Shown in pieces: positions 10,597 through 21,608 of a DNA stretch of 64,000 nt. A model generated the notes under the pieces. The model did no database searches. It worked only from the letters and a program-made list of their open reading frames with translations, and was not told where the DNA came from. A program made the translations under genes and the position numbers. How positions within the stretch are numbered: position 1 is the stretch's first letter; each line of letters starts with the position of its first letter. Source of the DNA: Blasia pusilla (taxonomy: Eukaryota > Marchantiophyta > Marchantiopsida > Blasiales). The stretch covers positions 55,986,001 to 56,050,000 of the forward strand of contig CM114271.1 of NCBI GenBank assembly GCA_050084515.1, given 5' to 3'.

Positions 10597-12094
10597 GGGC
10601 AGAAATCGCTCATTTCCAGTTTCTCATTTGGCGATCTCCATTCCTCTCTCTCCCGCGCAGCAGCTGATCAGATACCAAGGGGCGTTTCACACGGCGAATC
10701 ATCGCGAGTCGATACGAGGGAACGAGAGCAAGACGGTTCGACCAAACGAGAGCAAGATGGTTCGACTGAACGATCGTGAGACGATTTGAGCTACCCATCA
10801 AGGCGACTCATCTCGACATCAACAAGGTGACTGATCAAGCGATTCATCGTGGACATAGGTGGAGGCATTTCCGGAAAAAATGACGAGGAAAAAATCACAA
10901 GCCAAGATGTTCGGGAGCTTCACTCCGAAGTCCATTAGGACTCCTGCGTCAACATCTCCAGGGCCTCGTTCGGCGAATGAAATTAGGCAGCAGGAAATCG
11001 AGGAGCGGGAAAGGGAAGCGGAGATGCACAACCAGGAGCTTCTTGCGAGACGTGTTCAAGAGGCGCTCGATAGACAGAACGCAGAGGCCGAGACGTCGCA
11101 GGCCTTGAAGAAAAGTATTGCCGCATTTAAAAGAGAGAAAAGAAGCGCCCGGGCTGCGTCGGTGAGGAGAGCAGAATTGGCTTAAGCGAGGAGGGAAAAA
11201 GCAATAGCCATTGACGATAGCCCAGCCCGTCCAACCGAAAGTGTTGAGATGCGGGAAATATCCCGGATGAAGTTCGGGGACACAATCAACATAGCGGAAA
11301 CGCCAGAAGTTCAAATCACGGACGATGAGGTCATGAGGAGCGCCAGCATGGAGATGGTGGACATTGCCGAAGAAGCCGGAGAGCGGTCATTCTTGTCTCC
11401 AAGCCCGGCAGAAGACATCGACCTCTATCTGATCGACGAGTTCCCAGTCGATTTGCCAGCTTCTGTCTCAGACAAGTTGGCTGGTCAAGAAACCAACCAA
11501 ATTTTCGAGCGGGTAAGAGAGGATCTGGGTTTTTTGAATTATGTGAATTGCAATTCATTGGGAATTCAGTGTAGCTTATTGATCTTGTCCCGGTTCTGAC
11601 AGGTGGTAAGAATATGGCACTGATGGAGGGCCACAACGTCCCGAGGATTCCACTCTGCCGATTGCGGACAATGGAATACGTCCACGAAATTCAGTCCGAC
11701 GAGGACATCGCGAAGCTTAAACAATCGGTGGCGACAGCATCCTACGTCGACAACTTTCCTCCCTTCTATGTTCAGCCTTACGACGAGCATGGAACCCAAG
11801 CCCTGGTTACAAAGGAGGACTTGGATAAGCTCGACACATTCTGGAGGATGAGAGACCAGGATTTCAGAAGGCAAGTAGAGGGCATGGAATTCAGCTGGAT
11901 GAGGAATCTGTATTTCTTCATTTGGGATGGAAATCACAGGTTCATGGCGTGGACCAAGTTTGCAGAGGAGTGGCCCAACTCCTTGGAGGCACATTTTTGC
12001 GTGAAGGCAGTGGTCCTTCATCCATTCCCTCATCACATGGCGACGGTGGAGATGGCAATGCATGCCATGACATGTAAGTATCTTCTTGCTGCAA

Positions 12095-12835
12095 ACTGTC
12101 GGACTCCGACAAGTTGTTTGGGTCGGCACTGTTGATGGGATGCTTTTGGCCAAACGCAACTCGTCGAACTCCGACGAGTTGCTTGATTGATGAATGGGTT
12201 AGGTTTTTTTTTTCCAAAAGCAACTCGTCGGACTCCGACGAGTTGCTCGACTCGACGCTTTTTCAGGATGTTTTTTGAAGAATGCAACTCGTCGGACTCC
12301 AACGAGTTGTTCGACAGAACAAAGATTTAATAAGTTTTTGGCCCAAAGCAAACCGTCAGAGTCTGACAGGTTGCTCAACTCGCCGCCTTTTTAGGATGCT
12401 TTTTGAAGAATGCAACTCATCGGACTCCGACGAGTTGTTCGACTGACCGCAGGTTTAGTATGTTTTTTGCCCAAAGCAACCCGTCGAAGTCCGACGGGTT
12501 GCTTGACTCAAAAATATTTTTGGCCGAAATCAACTCGTCGAAGTCTGACGGGTTGCATTCGGAATTTGGTTTAGCAAATTTCGCGTCAAATTGCAAGTTT
12601 CCATTCAATTGCGCAACCTGTCGGACTCAGACGGGTTGTTATGTTCACGTTAGTATGTTCAATTGCACAACCCGTCGGAGTCCGACGGGTTGAAACCAGG
12701 CATTAGAAAATCTGAATGCAATCCGTCGGACTCCGACGGGTTGCATCATTTAGCTCGTTCCTAGAATCTGACCTTGAGCTGTGACGACCCGTCGGACTCC
12801 GACGGGTTGCAAGAACCCATGTAATTTTCTGACGG
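12095..12835. repeat. Intron-2 palindromes, copy A
   Basis: About ten palindromes at roughly 60-70 bp spacing within a 781-bp intron. Several variants have matching changes in both arms (CAACTCGTCG with CGACGAGTTG, CAACCCGTCG with CGACGGGTTG). Confidence 0.8.
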
Positions 12836-14511
12836 GTTGAGTTTGGATGTGCAGGATTGTATCGGAGGAAAATGTCACCCACCACTGGATCCAGGATTGC
12901 GATCGGGTGAAGAAGGTGCTTACGACGCACCCGGGAGAGTACAAGGGGTTCTTGGGCGATGCCTTTGTAAATCAGATGCTTGCAAAGGGTGCTCAGATAA
13001 AAAAGAAAACTTGGGCAAATAAGTTTATTTCCCAAGATGCAGCCGTAACCATCCTTTGCTGGTCGAAGATACAGGCCGCGAAGAAGAGCGCTGCACTGGA
13101 GCTAGAGCGGAGGGAGAAAGTATATGGGTCTGAGCGCACAAAATTCATCCAAGCTGCAGTATCTGCAGCCACGAAATACACGGCGAGCAAGATGCAACGA
13201 TACATCAGCATTCTCAACCCCGAACTTGGTCCGAAGTTCTACAAGGAGCTGAAGGCGATTATCAAGCACCAGTGGAAAAGGGATGAAGATCCGCAAGGTC
13301 GGATTGGGGAGAAAGTGTCCCTGGATCGCGTGCATTGGTTTGCGTTGTCCGGCATAAGCAAGAGGATTTTACTGATGAAAATCAGTCTCGAGGGCAGAGA
13401 GGCCTAGAAGAGGGCGGCACACCATCCTCCGGGTGTGTCCGATCCAGTGATCTCCCACTGGCTATGCGAATGGTCGTTCTGGGATGCGTTGCGGGTTATC
13501 GGGAAGTCCGTGCTGGGAGGTGGAGACTTGCCCCATTTGGCTTGACTTCAACGACCCTGAAGACATCACCGATAAGGATTTACGAGTGCTTCATGATGCA
13601 ATGGCCTAGGACAAGACGACATCCCCAATTTTGTGTAGCCTGAAGACTTCTTCGGAGGAGATGCGGAAGAGCAAGCCCACGAGATAGCTGAGTTGGCTTC
13701 CAAGGTCCGCAGAGCCAAAGACAAATCCACAGCGGGTCTCAAAGGCAAGGCGAAAGGAGGGTTAAAAATTCTGAGGCCGAGTCTTCCCAAAGAGAGGCTG
13801 AAGATTCAAGGCCAGAGGCGGAATCGTCCAGGCAAGCGGGCAGAGAGAGTCGGACCAGGTCCTCGGCGAGAAAAACCCCACCAGAGTCTGAGGTCATAGA
13901 GACCCCGACAAGCCGTCCACAGACTCGGGAGAAGCAGAAGCGAGAGGTGCCAGGGTTGTCCCAAGGAGAATACAGTCCATCATCCTTGGGAAGACACAGA
14001 CAAACAACGACTCGGACAAGCGTCCTCCTTCAGTTCACTCCTTTACTGGATGAGCTGAAAAGCTTTAGTTCTCAAGCGTCGACACCAGCCATCGATAAAT
14101 TGACAACGCTGGGACGGAAGCTCCAATGAAACGGGCACGCTGCCTGGACGGTGAATGGAGTGGTCGAAGAGGTTGCGGTGGATCTCTTGATTGCTGATCT
14201 GCCCTCGGGGTTGCGACTGTGGGGCAAGAATCCGTTGGACGGGGTACCTGAGTGGAATGTGTCGCTCTCTTATGACCAAATCGCGCTATTGTTCTCCTTT
14301 GCACACGCCTATTTGAGTGACAAGGGCTGCTTCTTGGTGTTGACTGGAGGGAGCGAGGACGAGCTCTTCAACCTACAGTGCGTCAAGAGGTCGCTAAAGT
14401 GGAGGACGGCGCAATCGTGGATCATAAAAAATGAGTATCCACTCCGATCCGCGACGAGTCAGATTCGGGTAAGGCTCAATGAGTGTTAATCTCCGTTGTT
14501 TTTGTCCGTGA

Positions 14512-14855
14512 GCAACCCGTCGGAAGGCGGACGGGGTTGGCGAGCGACCCATGCTTGGTGAGAGCAACCCGTCGATTTTGACGGGTTGCATCTTTCCCAC
14601 ATACACAGGGAAAACCGTGGTGTACCTGCAACCCGTCGGAACCCGACGGGTTGCAGTTGCTTTTGGTTTTTCCCTGTGTTTCCGGAAAGCTGCAACCCGT
14701 TTGATAGTGACGGGTTGCTCTCAGCTAAGCATGGGCTGCTCTAGGTGAGCAACCTGTCGCCTTCCGACGGGTTGCTCACAGACAAAAACAACGGAGAGCC
14801 GGACGGGTTGGTCCGGGACAAAACAACCCATAGGACTTCGACAGGTTGATCCAAA
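14512..14855. repeat. Intron-3 palindromes, copy A
   Basis: Five or six palindromes with longer unpaired centres, located between the two methyltransferase-like exons, as in copies B, H and I. Confidence 0.75.
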
Positions 14856-15440
14856 GTTAGTAATTGAAAAAGTTCTCAAGCCGACTTCTTTAGTTGCTGA
14901 CATTGTTTCCAACGTGCTTCTTTACAGATGGACCACTCCTACGTGTACTACTTCGTTTGGCCCGAGCACAATTTCTAGGTGTTCAAGATCCAGGATCCTG
15001 TGGATCCATGCTCAGATGGGTACAGCTTAGATACTTTGTAAAATTCCCCCCCGGGAATTTACATGCAAGACAGTACCCCACTTCTGGAAAGAAGGGAAAA
15101 ATCGCCAGCCCTGATGCAAACGCTCATCGAGCTCTGCTCAAGGCCGGGTGACTTGGTGTTCGACTTAGTGGGACTTTTAGGGGCAAGTATCAAAGGCGCC
15201 TGGCAGAGTGGCAGGAACATTCTCTACCTCGAGGGAAGGCAGGAACTGTTTGACCTTTGCAAGGAGGCAAAGGCAGAATATGAAAGGCTCGTTGGGGCGT
15301 ACAACTCTCCACCGAAGCCGAGAGCTCCGGTTCCAGACCCACCATTGGTTGTGACTCCATCGTCACTTCCAACGATTCCGAAAATTGGGAGGGCAAGGCC
15401 GAAAGTAATTTTGCAAGAGCTCTCGGACGATGACGAGTGA

Positions 15441-15882
15441 GTTCAAAGAACTCAACAACCCAGCTTGACTGCAGCGTTTGGAGTAGGGAGTTTTTTGATG
15501 ATGAGGCAAAAGATTTCATAGAATAGATCAAATGTACAGTTCCGAGGTTTTTTCGGATGATATAAAGGAGAAGATTTTTTCGAACGATGGTGGTGCTTGT
15601 AAAAGTTTGCTAAACATTTTTTATGTCTTTTCGAATGTGATCGTCTATGAACTCCGCGGACTTCTATTTTGCAACCCGTCGGATTTCTCCTGCTTGCAAC
15701 TTTTCACCTTTTGACGACAACACCTTTTTACCACTTCCAGGCAACCTGTCGGATTCCGATAGGTTGCCTGATCGGACTGTTTCCCTGTTGGTCCAACTTA
15801 AGAGGCAGTCGGGCAGGCTTCTTCCCTTGGCACCTTCCCCTCAACTCGTAAAGGCAGGCGTAGGCTTCTTTTCTTCTCTCAG
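15441..15882. other. 3' flank of accessory copy A
   Basis: Shared non-coding sequence after the stop codon, with single palindromes (for example GGCAACCTGTCGG...GATAGGTTGCC near 15740). It ends in a pyrimidine tract and CAG that could be a splice acceptor for the next exon. Confidence 0.45.
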
Positions 15883-16205
15883 ACGTGTTGGACTCCTACT
15901 ACCCGTGCGATTGCCATAATGGTATTACCAAGGACGGAGCACATATTGATACTGGATGGGTGTCACATTGCACAACGTACAAGGTATACTGCCGAGGAAG
16001 GCGGTGGGACTCAAATCAGGTTACATGGGACCGTTATGGCATACCTAGGGGAGGGCCAAGGCTCTCGAATTCGCCAACATTTTCGATCCCCGTCTACAAT
16101 CGGCCAGAGGAGCCACTTGTATCCCAGGACATTCCTTTTGTACAGTCACCGAGGAGAGTTAGGAGTAAATTTGTGGATGATGAGGCTGAAGAAATCATAC
16201 ACTAG
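15883..16205 (+). CDS. Third conserved reading frame, first exon (copy A)
   Basis: An open stretch after a TTTTCTTCTCTCAG acceptor-like site, ending with TAG. It encodes a Cys-containing start (YYPCDCHNG, VSHCTTYKVYCRGRRW), then VTWDRYGIPRGG, SNSPTFSIPVYNRPEEPL and RRVRSKFVDDEAEE. The frame and end point are shared with 7380-7703 and 39168-39479, which argues for past coding constraint. Partner exons upstream are unknown, and I cannot tell whether it belongs to the accessory transcript. No family recognised. Confidence 0.45.
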
Positions 16206-16828
16206 GTCAAATGTACATTTCCGAGGTTCCTTCGGAGGTAATAAAGGTCAAGATTATTTTCAACCGACAATGGTGTTTGTAAAAGTTTGTTGGAAATTTT
16301 TTTGGGACTAGTGCATTGTGTTATTTTAGCTACTCGGAATTACAATTTTGCAACCCGTATGATTCCGACGGGTTGCAACTTTGAGCTTTTTGCCCACTGC
16401 AACTTTTTAACCATTTCCAGGCAAGCTGTCAGATTCCAACAGGTTGGCTGCTTGAGTGATCGGACTCTTTCCCTATGAGACCAACTTCAGACGCATTGTG
16501 GCGGGCTTCTTAACTTTTGGCTCGTTCCCCTACATTCGTCAAACCAGTTGTAGGCTTCTTTTCTTGTCTAAGATGTGCAAGATTCCTACTACCTGTCGGA
16601 TTTCCATTTCGGATTCCCAACCTGTAAGATTGTCGTGGGTGCAGGGTGGAAGAAAATCACTTCTAAAAATCTTTCCTTTCTTATTGTGAGCTTTCTTACG
16701 GGTTGGGAGGGGTGTTGCTTCTCAGTTTCTCACCTTTAGGATCTGAATGAAGGGACATCAGTTCCTCTTTACTCCAGACAGCTAACAATCTTTTGGTTTA
16801 ATTATCCTCTCATGTGTTCACATTTCAC
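16206..16828. other. 3' flank between third-frame exons, copy A
   Basis: Non-coding sequence shared with 28604-29156 (reverse). It holds one palindrome near 16351 (GCAACCCG...GACGGGTTGC) and a degenerate one near 16422. Confidence 0.45.
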
Positions 16829-17193
16829 AAAGTTGGTCTTGAGCAAACACCATTCATAACCAACAAAAAGTTGGTTATGGGGCAATTCAGGGGAGGCCAT
16901 GATGCAAGCAACAATCCCTGCAAAAAGAGAGGTAGGCATCCGGGTGGTCCTCCAACAAAAGTACCCATGGGCACTATTTTTTGTAGACCGAGACAGGTAA
17001 TGTTAAGAAACTTAGGCTCACATGGAGAGTGATGGAAAAATGTTTGTAGTGGTCTTATGATGTCTACTTTTTTTTCGCCCCCAGGAAAAAGGAGGTTTTT
17101 TTAGGGCCAAATGTGGACCACTACCTACTCTCTTCTAAAGATTTCATGAATTTGAAAGCAAACAAAATTTTCAAATATGTCAAAAAGTTTTGA
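16829..17193 (+). pseudogene. Third conserved reading frame, last exon (copy A)
   Basis: The counterpart of 28244-28603, with codons for KVGLEQTPFIT, KLVMGQFRGGHDA and, further on, PNVDHYLLSS and NLKANKIFKYVKKF then TGA at 17191. The acceptor is decayed (CAC for CAG), a frameshift sits near 16925, and a T-run expansion lies near 17075. No family recognised. Confidence 0.45.
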
Positions 17194-17224
17194 AGAGAGG
17201 AGGCGGATTTGGCCCTTTTTTTTT

Positions 17225-17293
17225 AAGAGAGACTCTCCTCTCTTCCTCTCTTCCTCTCCTCTCTTACTCTCTCATGCCAAAATACCAGCCCCC
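17225..17293 (+). repeat. Accessory-side TIR of copy A
   Basis: CTCTCCTCTCTTCCTCTC... ending CCAAAATACCAGCCCCC, the mirror of the element end at 28144 (GGGGGCTGGTATTCTG). Confidence 0.75.
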
Positions 17294-17830
17294 TTACAAG
17301 GCGAGGCACTTGCGCAACCCGTCTGAGGCGGACGGGTTGCGCACCTCCGCTGTCTTTAGGCAAGAAGGCGCGGTACCTGCGCAACTTGTCGGAGGCCGAC
17401 GGGTTGCACGCTTTGCTTATCTTGGGGTAATAGGCGAGATACCAGGGAAACCCGTCGGTTAGTGATAGGTTGCACGCTTTTCTATCCCTCGGGTAACAAT
17501 GCGACAACGCATAGTTTCGAGGCAACCCTTAGCAATCCGACGGGTCACAACATCTACCCTGAGTTGGACAATCCCGCAAAAGTATCCAACGATTGGTTGC
17601 CTTTGCAAATGCAAGCGATGTCTCGTGTTTGATGCTAGCAAAATCAACTCAAAAGACCATTGGTCGGCAAGAAGGGGAAACCAACCCATCAGACTCCGAC
17701 GGGTTCCAACTTGCATTGGGACACGGAAACAAAAAATAGAAGTGGGTGCTTTGCAATCCACGTCTCTCATTCCCAAATTCTGCAACCCATCGGACTCTGT
17801 CAGGTTGCAACAGAATTGGATCCATCATGT
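17294..17830. repeat. Palindrome array remnant upstream of transposase copy C
   Basis: Units with GCAACCCGTCTGAGG-type palindromes up to about 17485, then degenerate promoter sequence with single palindromes near 17690 and 17782. The accessory-gene side is missing, cut by the TIR at 17293. Confidence 0.7.
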
Positions 17831-17901
17831 GCGACATTCTCACCTACCAAACTTCATCTTGTCAGTCAAATTCTATCACGAGAATCTGAGTCCCTATTCA
17901 C

Positions 17902-17975
17902 TATAAATTAAACATTCTCATTCTCATTCTCATTCCCAATCCCATTTTTATCCTCATTCTTATTCTCAATCTCCT
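17902..17975 (+). promoter_or_regulatory. Transposase promoter, copy C
   Basis: TATAAATT at 17902-17909 followed by CATTCT-type repeats up to the ATG at 17996. Confidence 0.6.
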
Positions 17976-17995
17976 CGCGGTGGAATCTTTTGGGA

Positions 17996-20129
17996 ATGGA
18001 TAATTATCTTAAGCTCACTTGTGGCAATCATCTAGCGGCCCTTCCTCAATCAGAAATCGTTCGACCGCAAGCTCGTGAGTCTTTCATAGTAGTGGATGAA
18101 AATTTTCTCTCAGTTCGATTTCTTCTCCAAATTGGAATCATCTTTGTATCCAAGGATGTTAGGATGGATGGTACTGAGGACATAATAGGTGAGACAGTCC
18201 AGCCATTGATTGGAGACCGTAAAGTATGGAATCTCCTACCTCTAGCAAATGGTCAATACAGAGTTTACGGCTTGCCCCTTAATTCCTCTGTTTCCCAAGT
18301 AGACGGTCGAGAATTTCCTAGTGCACGGAGCTCTACGTTTGCAACTCCTAGCTCAGTAGATCCGGCATCGACTCCAACTTCACACGCTCGTAACAATGTT
18401 GTACTTCTTGAAGACATTCCGGATGTCGTCAACCTCAGTGGATCTGTCGGACACCAATCGGGCCCTCTATCCGCCTACTCGTTCCTCTTGCAAGTATCAG
18501 GCAATAGTTTGCTATTGTCTCTGGCCTTGAAAATATTCAAGCACATTCTTGTCGATGAGCTGCCGCCTACATACGATGGTAATTGCATTTTTGAGTTGCC
18601 TCCACTTGCAACTCCTACTCAAAAGAAAGATGGAGGACGCTTGAAGGGTATGGACAGAAAGTCTGATTGTCATCGATGGTGCAGGCTTCAACGGACTAGT
18701 GCTTCAATTCCAGATGGTCCTTGGATTGTCTCCCGCCGCCAATGCGTTGGAGCCTTGGAGTAAAGAAGTCCAGCATGCCCGTATCTAGAGCGCAACGGGC
18801 GGATCAATACGTCACAATTTCCCCCCAAGAATGCAGAAACTCCATATGAGGTCGGTGCTACCATACCGCCATCGATGTCCTCATTGTCAGGCATCCCCTT
18901 TCTACGTTGGAGCATGTCCTGCATACATATTTTTCATTGTCCACGACTTGGGCTCCACGTCCGAGTACACAAGGCTGGCAGTTCATGTTGGCTCCCACAC
19001 TCATCCTGTGACTGATGCAATTCAGAGACACATCAAGGAGGATGTGGCGAAGAAAGTGGCCGAGGTCTACAGAAACTCTCCGGGTTCAAAGCCCAGAGTG
19101 ATCAAGCTCTCAACAGCATCACAAATTCGTGAACAATTGCTTTGAATCCCTGGACAGGGCGAGATCACGGCTGCTGAGGAGAAACAACTCTGGGAAAATC
19201 TTTCATTTCTCGGTGATCCTGAATGCTTCCGAAATTTGCTGCGTCAAATACGGGTACTGGATGGAAAGACGGCCGAAATGGATGTCATTGCCACAATCAA
19301 GGCCAACTCTAGATTTCCATTCATTCAGAGATGGCAGTTCATAGGCCAAGGAGGCGAGGGATCCAGGGCCTATGTCTTCAAGATGTCAACCACAGGTCCG
19401 TCGAGTGGCCTCGATCTTATAGATCGAATGAGGGAAGGGGAAGATCTTTACGGGAGCTGGGTAAGCTTTGATATTTGCTACAGAGTGTTGAACGGATGGT
19501 TGACAATGGGTGGTCACGTTTATGACCATGTGGAGAAGGGACTCAAAAGTATATTTGTCTTTGAAGTAAAAGCAGAAGACGTTGGCAGTTTGAAGATGTG
19601 CTGGTTACTCTTATTGGAGGTGGTGAAGGAAAAAAAAAGGCCACCTTCGGAAATTTATGGGTTCATGGCGGACAATGCATAACCTGGGTGGATTGCTATC
19701 AGGGAAGTGTTTTGGGGTGGAGAGGTTCAACCGGAGAGGGAAAGGTCGGATGCTTTCCATTGGCAACAATCTGTGACCCGATACACCAAATCTTGCATCA
19801 AGGAGAATAAGAGGACACAGCATGTCACTCTACTCCAACGCTGCAAGGAAAGCAAAACCTTGAAACAGGCCATGGAATGCCAAGAAGAACTTCATGGGTG
19901 ATGGAGTAAGCATGCGATTGAGGGGAAGTACAAAGAGTTGTGCTCTTGGCTGAGTTGGTGGACTGTACATATGAGACAATGGGGAAACTTCATGCGGCAT
20001 ACGAGTTCACTATTTCGTCTTGTCAAGCTCACGCTGAGAATTGTTTGAAAAGTTGCAGCTCAAGTTGAGAAGCGTGGGAACTATAGGGATTTCAAACCGA
20101 AGAAACCAAGCCACTTGTCGGATTTTCCC
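17996..20129 (+). pseudogene. MULE-like transposase, first exon (copy C)
   Basis: Long open stretch of the N-terminal and GCM-like region (stop TAA in codons for ALEC near 18760), then the helical region, the DDE-like core (SFDICYRVLNGW, FMADNA near 19663) and the E/K-rich segment after it. It reaches the intron that precedes the C-terminal exon and then meets an inverted piece of the same gene at 20130, so the SWIM exon is lost. Several frameshifts. See 47190 for the full domain order. Confidence 0.75.
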
Positions 20130-20210
20130 AGAGTTCTTTCTCCTCAGCAGTCATGATCTTGCCCTGTCAAGGGATTCCAAGCAATTGTTCACAAATTTGT
20201 GATGCTGTTG
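20130..20210 (-). pseudogene. Transposase copy D, distal fragment
   Basis: An 81-bp reverse-strand piece of the transposase (codons around ASQICEQLLGI). It continues at 53261 after the LTR retrotransposon: the last five bases, TGTTG, are repeated at 53261-53265, and the gene text is contiguous across the insertion. It forms a tail-to-tail junction with copy C. Confidence 0.75.
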
Positions 20211-21396
20211 TGTAATGTCTAAGTGTTTCTTATTTACAGTCAATTGTAGAGTTCGATCCCCAAGAGGATCATTGTTGGATAAAAAGAGAGTATAAAGTGA
20301 TTATTATGTTGTAAAAGTAGTGTGGTTGATTATGTAATTCAAAGGTAGTATTCCAGTAACATCTTCCGATCCTTTTTAGTACCTATGTTTTCTTCTTCAA
20401 TTCTCTCGAGTGGAATTTAAAATACGCTCAAGAAATTTGTTCTCTCGACATCTCGGAACCTCACAGAGACCTCAAGAATAAAGTTGGCTTCTCCTACTTT
20501 CGGAACTTAATCCGTCTGGGTAGGTTACTCTCTGTCAAACAGATTTCATACAACTCTAGGTTGATTATTCCATTGATGAGAAAGGTTCACCTGATTCATT
20601 CTTCACTCGGCAGACCCAAAAAGAATATTCAGACATAAGCATCGCACATCAGAATGAATGAATGAGTGCTTTACTACTCCATCAAGAATTGGAAGACTTC
20701 AAAGTATATACAAGCTCGAGAGGGTACAACTCTCTTGCTCGGACCATTCCTACAGCATAAGGACTTCATGAGCGAATGATAATGATAGCTTCTCTCCTGT
20801 TTCTTAAATATTCTCGAGAGTAAGAGCGTTTCTATGATCCGAAGCGTTCTTGATGAAGTTGGTATCTCTTCAATATCTGTAACTACCTAGATCTATGGTG
20901 TGTGTTCCTTTTCCTATGATCCTTGTGAATCCGTGGTACAAAACTGTTCTAACTACCAATTTGATACAAAGGGTCGCGCCCCTTCCTAGTCTAATTGTTT
21001 TAACTATGTGCCGGTTCGAATCACAATCATGCTGAGCTTCGCTGCGCTAAATTTATGGAGGATGAAGTTCTTCATTCTTCATTCTCTTCTTGCTTCGCTC
21101 TTCTTGCTTCGCTCTTCGTGCTTCGTTTAAGAGCAAAGTACTTTGTATACAGAGCTTCATTGAGCTTCGCTAAGCTTCGCGTTGATCCTTTATACTTCGT
21201 TACGGCTTTTGATTCTCCTCTAAGGCAAATCCTTGATCTTCCATCTCTCTGCCTTGTCTTAGGAGCTTTGTGATTCACTTGAATCTTATTCATTCTTCTC
21301 CATAATTGCATATAATAGTCCAAACCATAATGTACAAGAGTCTTTGTTCAATAAAAAGATACATTTCTTCCAAAGTACGAAATTGTGGGTATCACA
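20211..21396 (-). repeat. 3' LTR of retrotransposon 1
   Basis: On the minus strand it starts TGTGATACCCACAATTT and ends GACATTACA, with the same ends as the LTRs at 55952 and 61622. It includes runs of GAAGC/AACGAAGC-type motifs. Confidence 0.85.
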
Positions 21397-21412
21397 TATC
21401 CCCTCCCTCAAA
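21397..21412 (-). promoter_or_regulatory. Polypurine tract of retrotransposon 1
   Basis: On the minus strand TTTGAGGGAGGGGATA immediately precedes the 3' LTR, the expected place for plus-strand priming. Confidence 0.75.
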
Positions 21413-21608
21413 TGTGAGCCGCCCCGGCGAACACTTCATGATGTCTCTCCTATCTCCATAAAAGTGTTGTCTAAACTATCAAATTCAGGGGTAGGTACAA
21501 AACAGCCGTGAATCGTAGAAGGTTTGTTGATAATGTTAGGGGTATGATTGCGCATTCTTTCTCGCGACTTGTTAACAACTAAGTTACTCCCTAGGACTTC
21601 ATTCTGGA

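Larger units (their letters stand above)
10880..15440 (+). pseudogene. ParB/methyltransferase-like accessory gene, copy A
   Basis: Exons: 10880-11512, 11603-12073, 12855-14468, 14928-15440, with GT-AG introns between. Exon 1 encodes a charged helix (about residues 30-110, rich in E, R and Q) and an acidic tail. Exon 2 resembles ParB N-terminal domains: codons for RIPLCRL, REI.SDEDIAKLKQS, FPPFYVQPY and, at 11926-11940, DGNHR, followed by a VKAVVL strand. Exon 3 ends in a stretch like motif IV of beta-class N4/N6 DNA methyltransferases, with DLPSG (14196) in place of DPPY. Exon 4 has RPGDLVFDLVGLLGAS, like the FxGxG SAM motif, then SGRNILYLEGR. Breaks: TAA at 11183, a one-base loss after 11603, TAG in EGREA, an internal exon-3 deletion near 13512, and TAG in exon 4. 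The ancestral protein was about 1,200 residues. Domain calls are by eye. Confidence 0.75.

Noticed and set aside
10880-15440. Bacterial contamination or a prophage as source of the ParB/methyltransferase gene
   Set aside because: The gene has GT-AG introns, TATA promoters and plant transposon flanks in several diverged copies within the same window.
20211-21396. 20211-21396 as another solo LTR
   Set aside because: It is preceded on the minus strand by a polypurine tract and pol. Its duplication partner is at 53261, so it is the 3' LTR of a split element.
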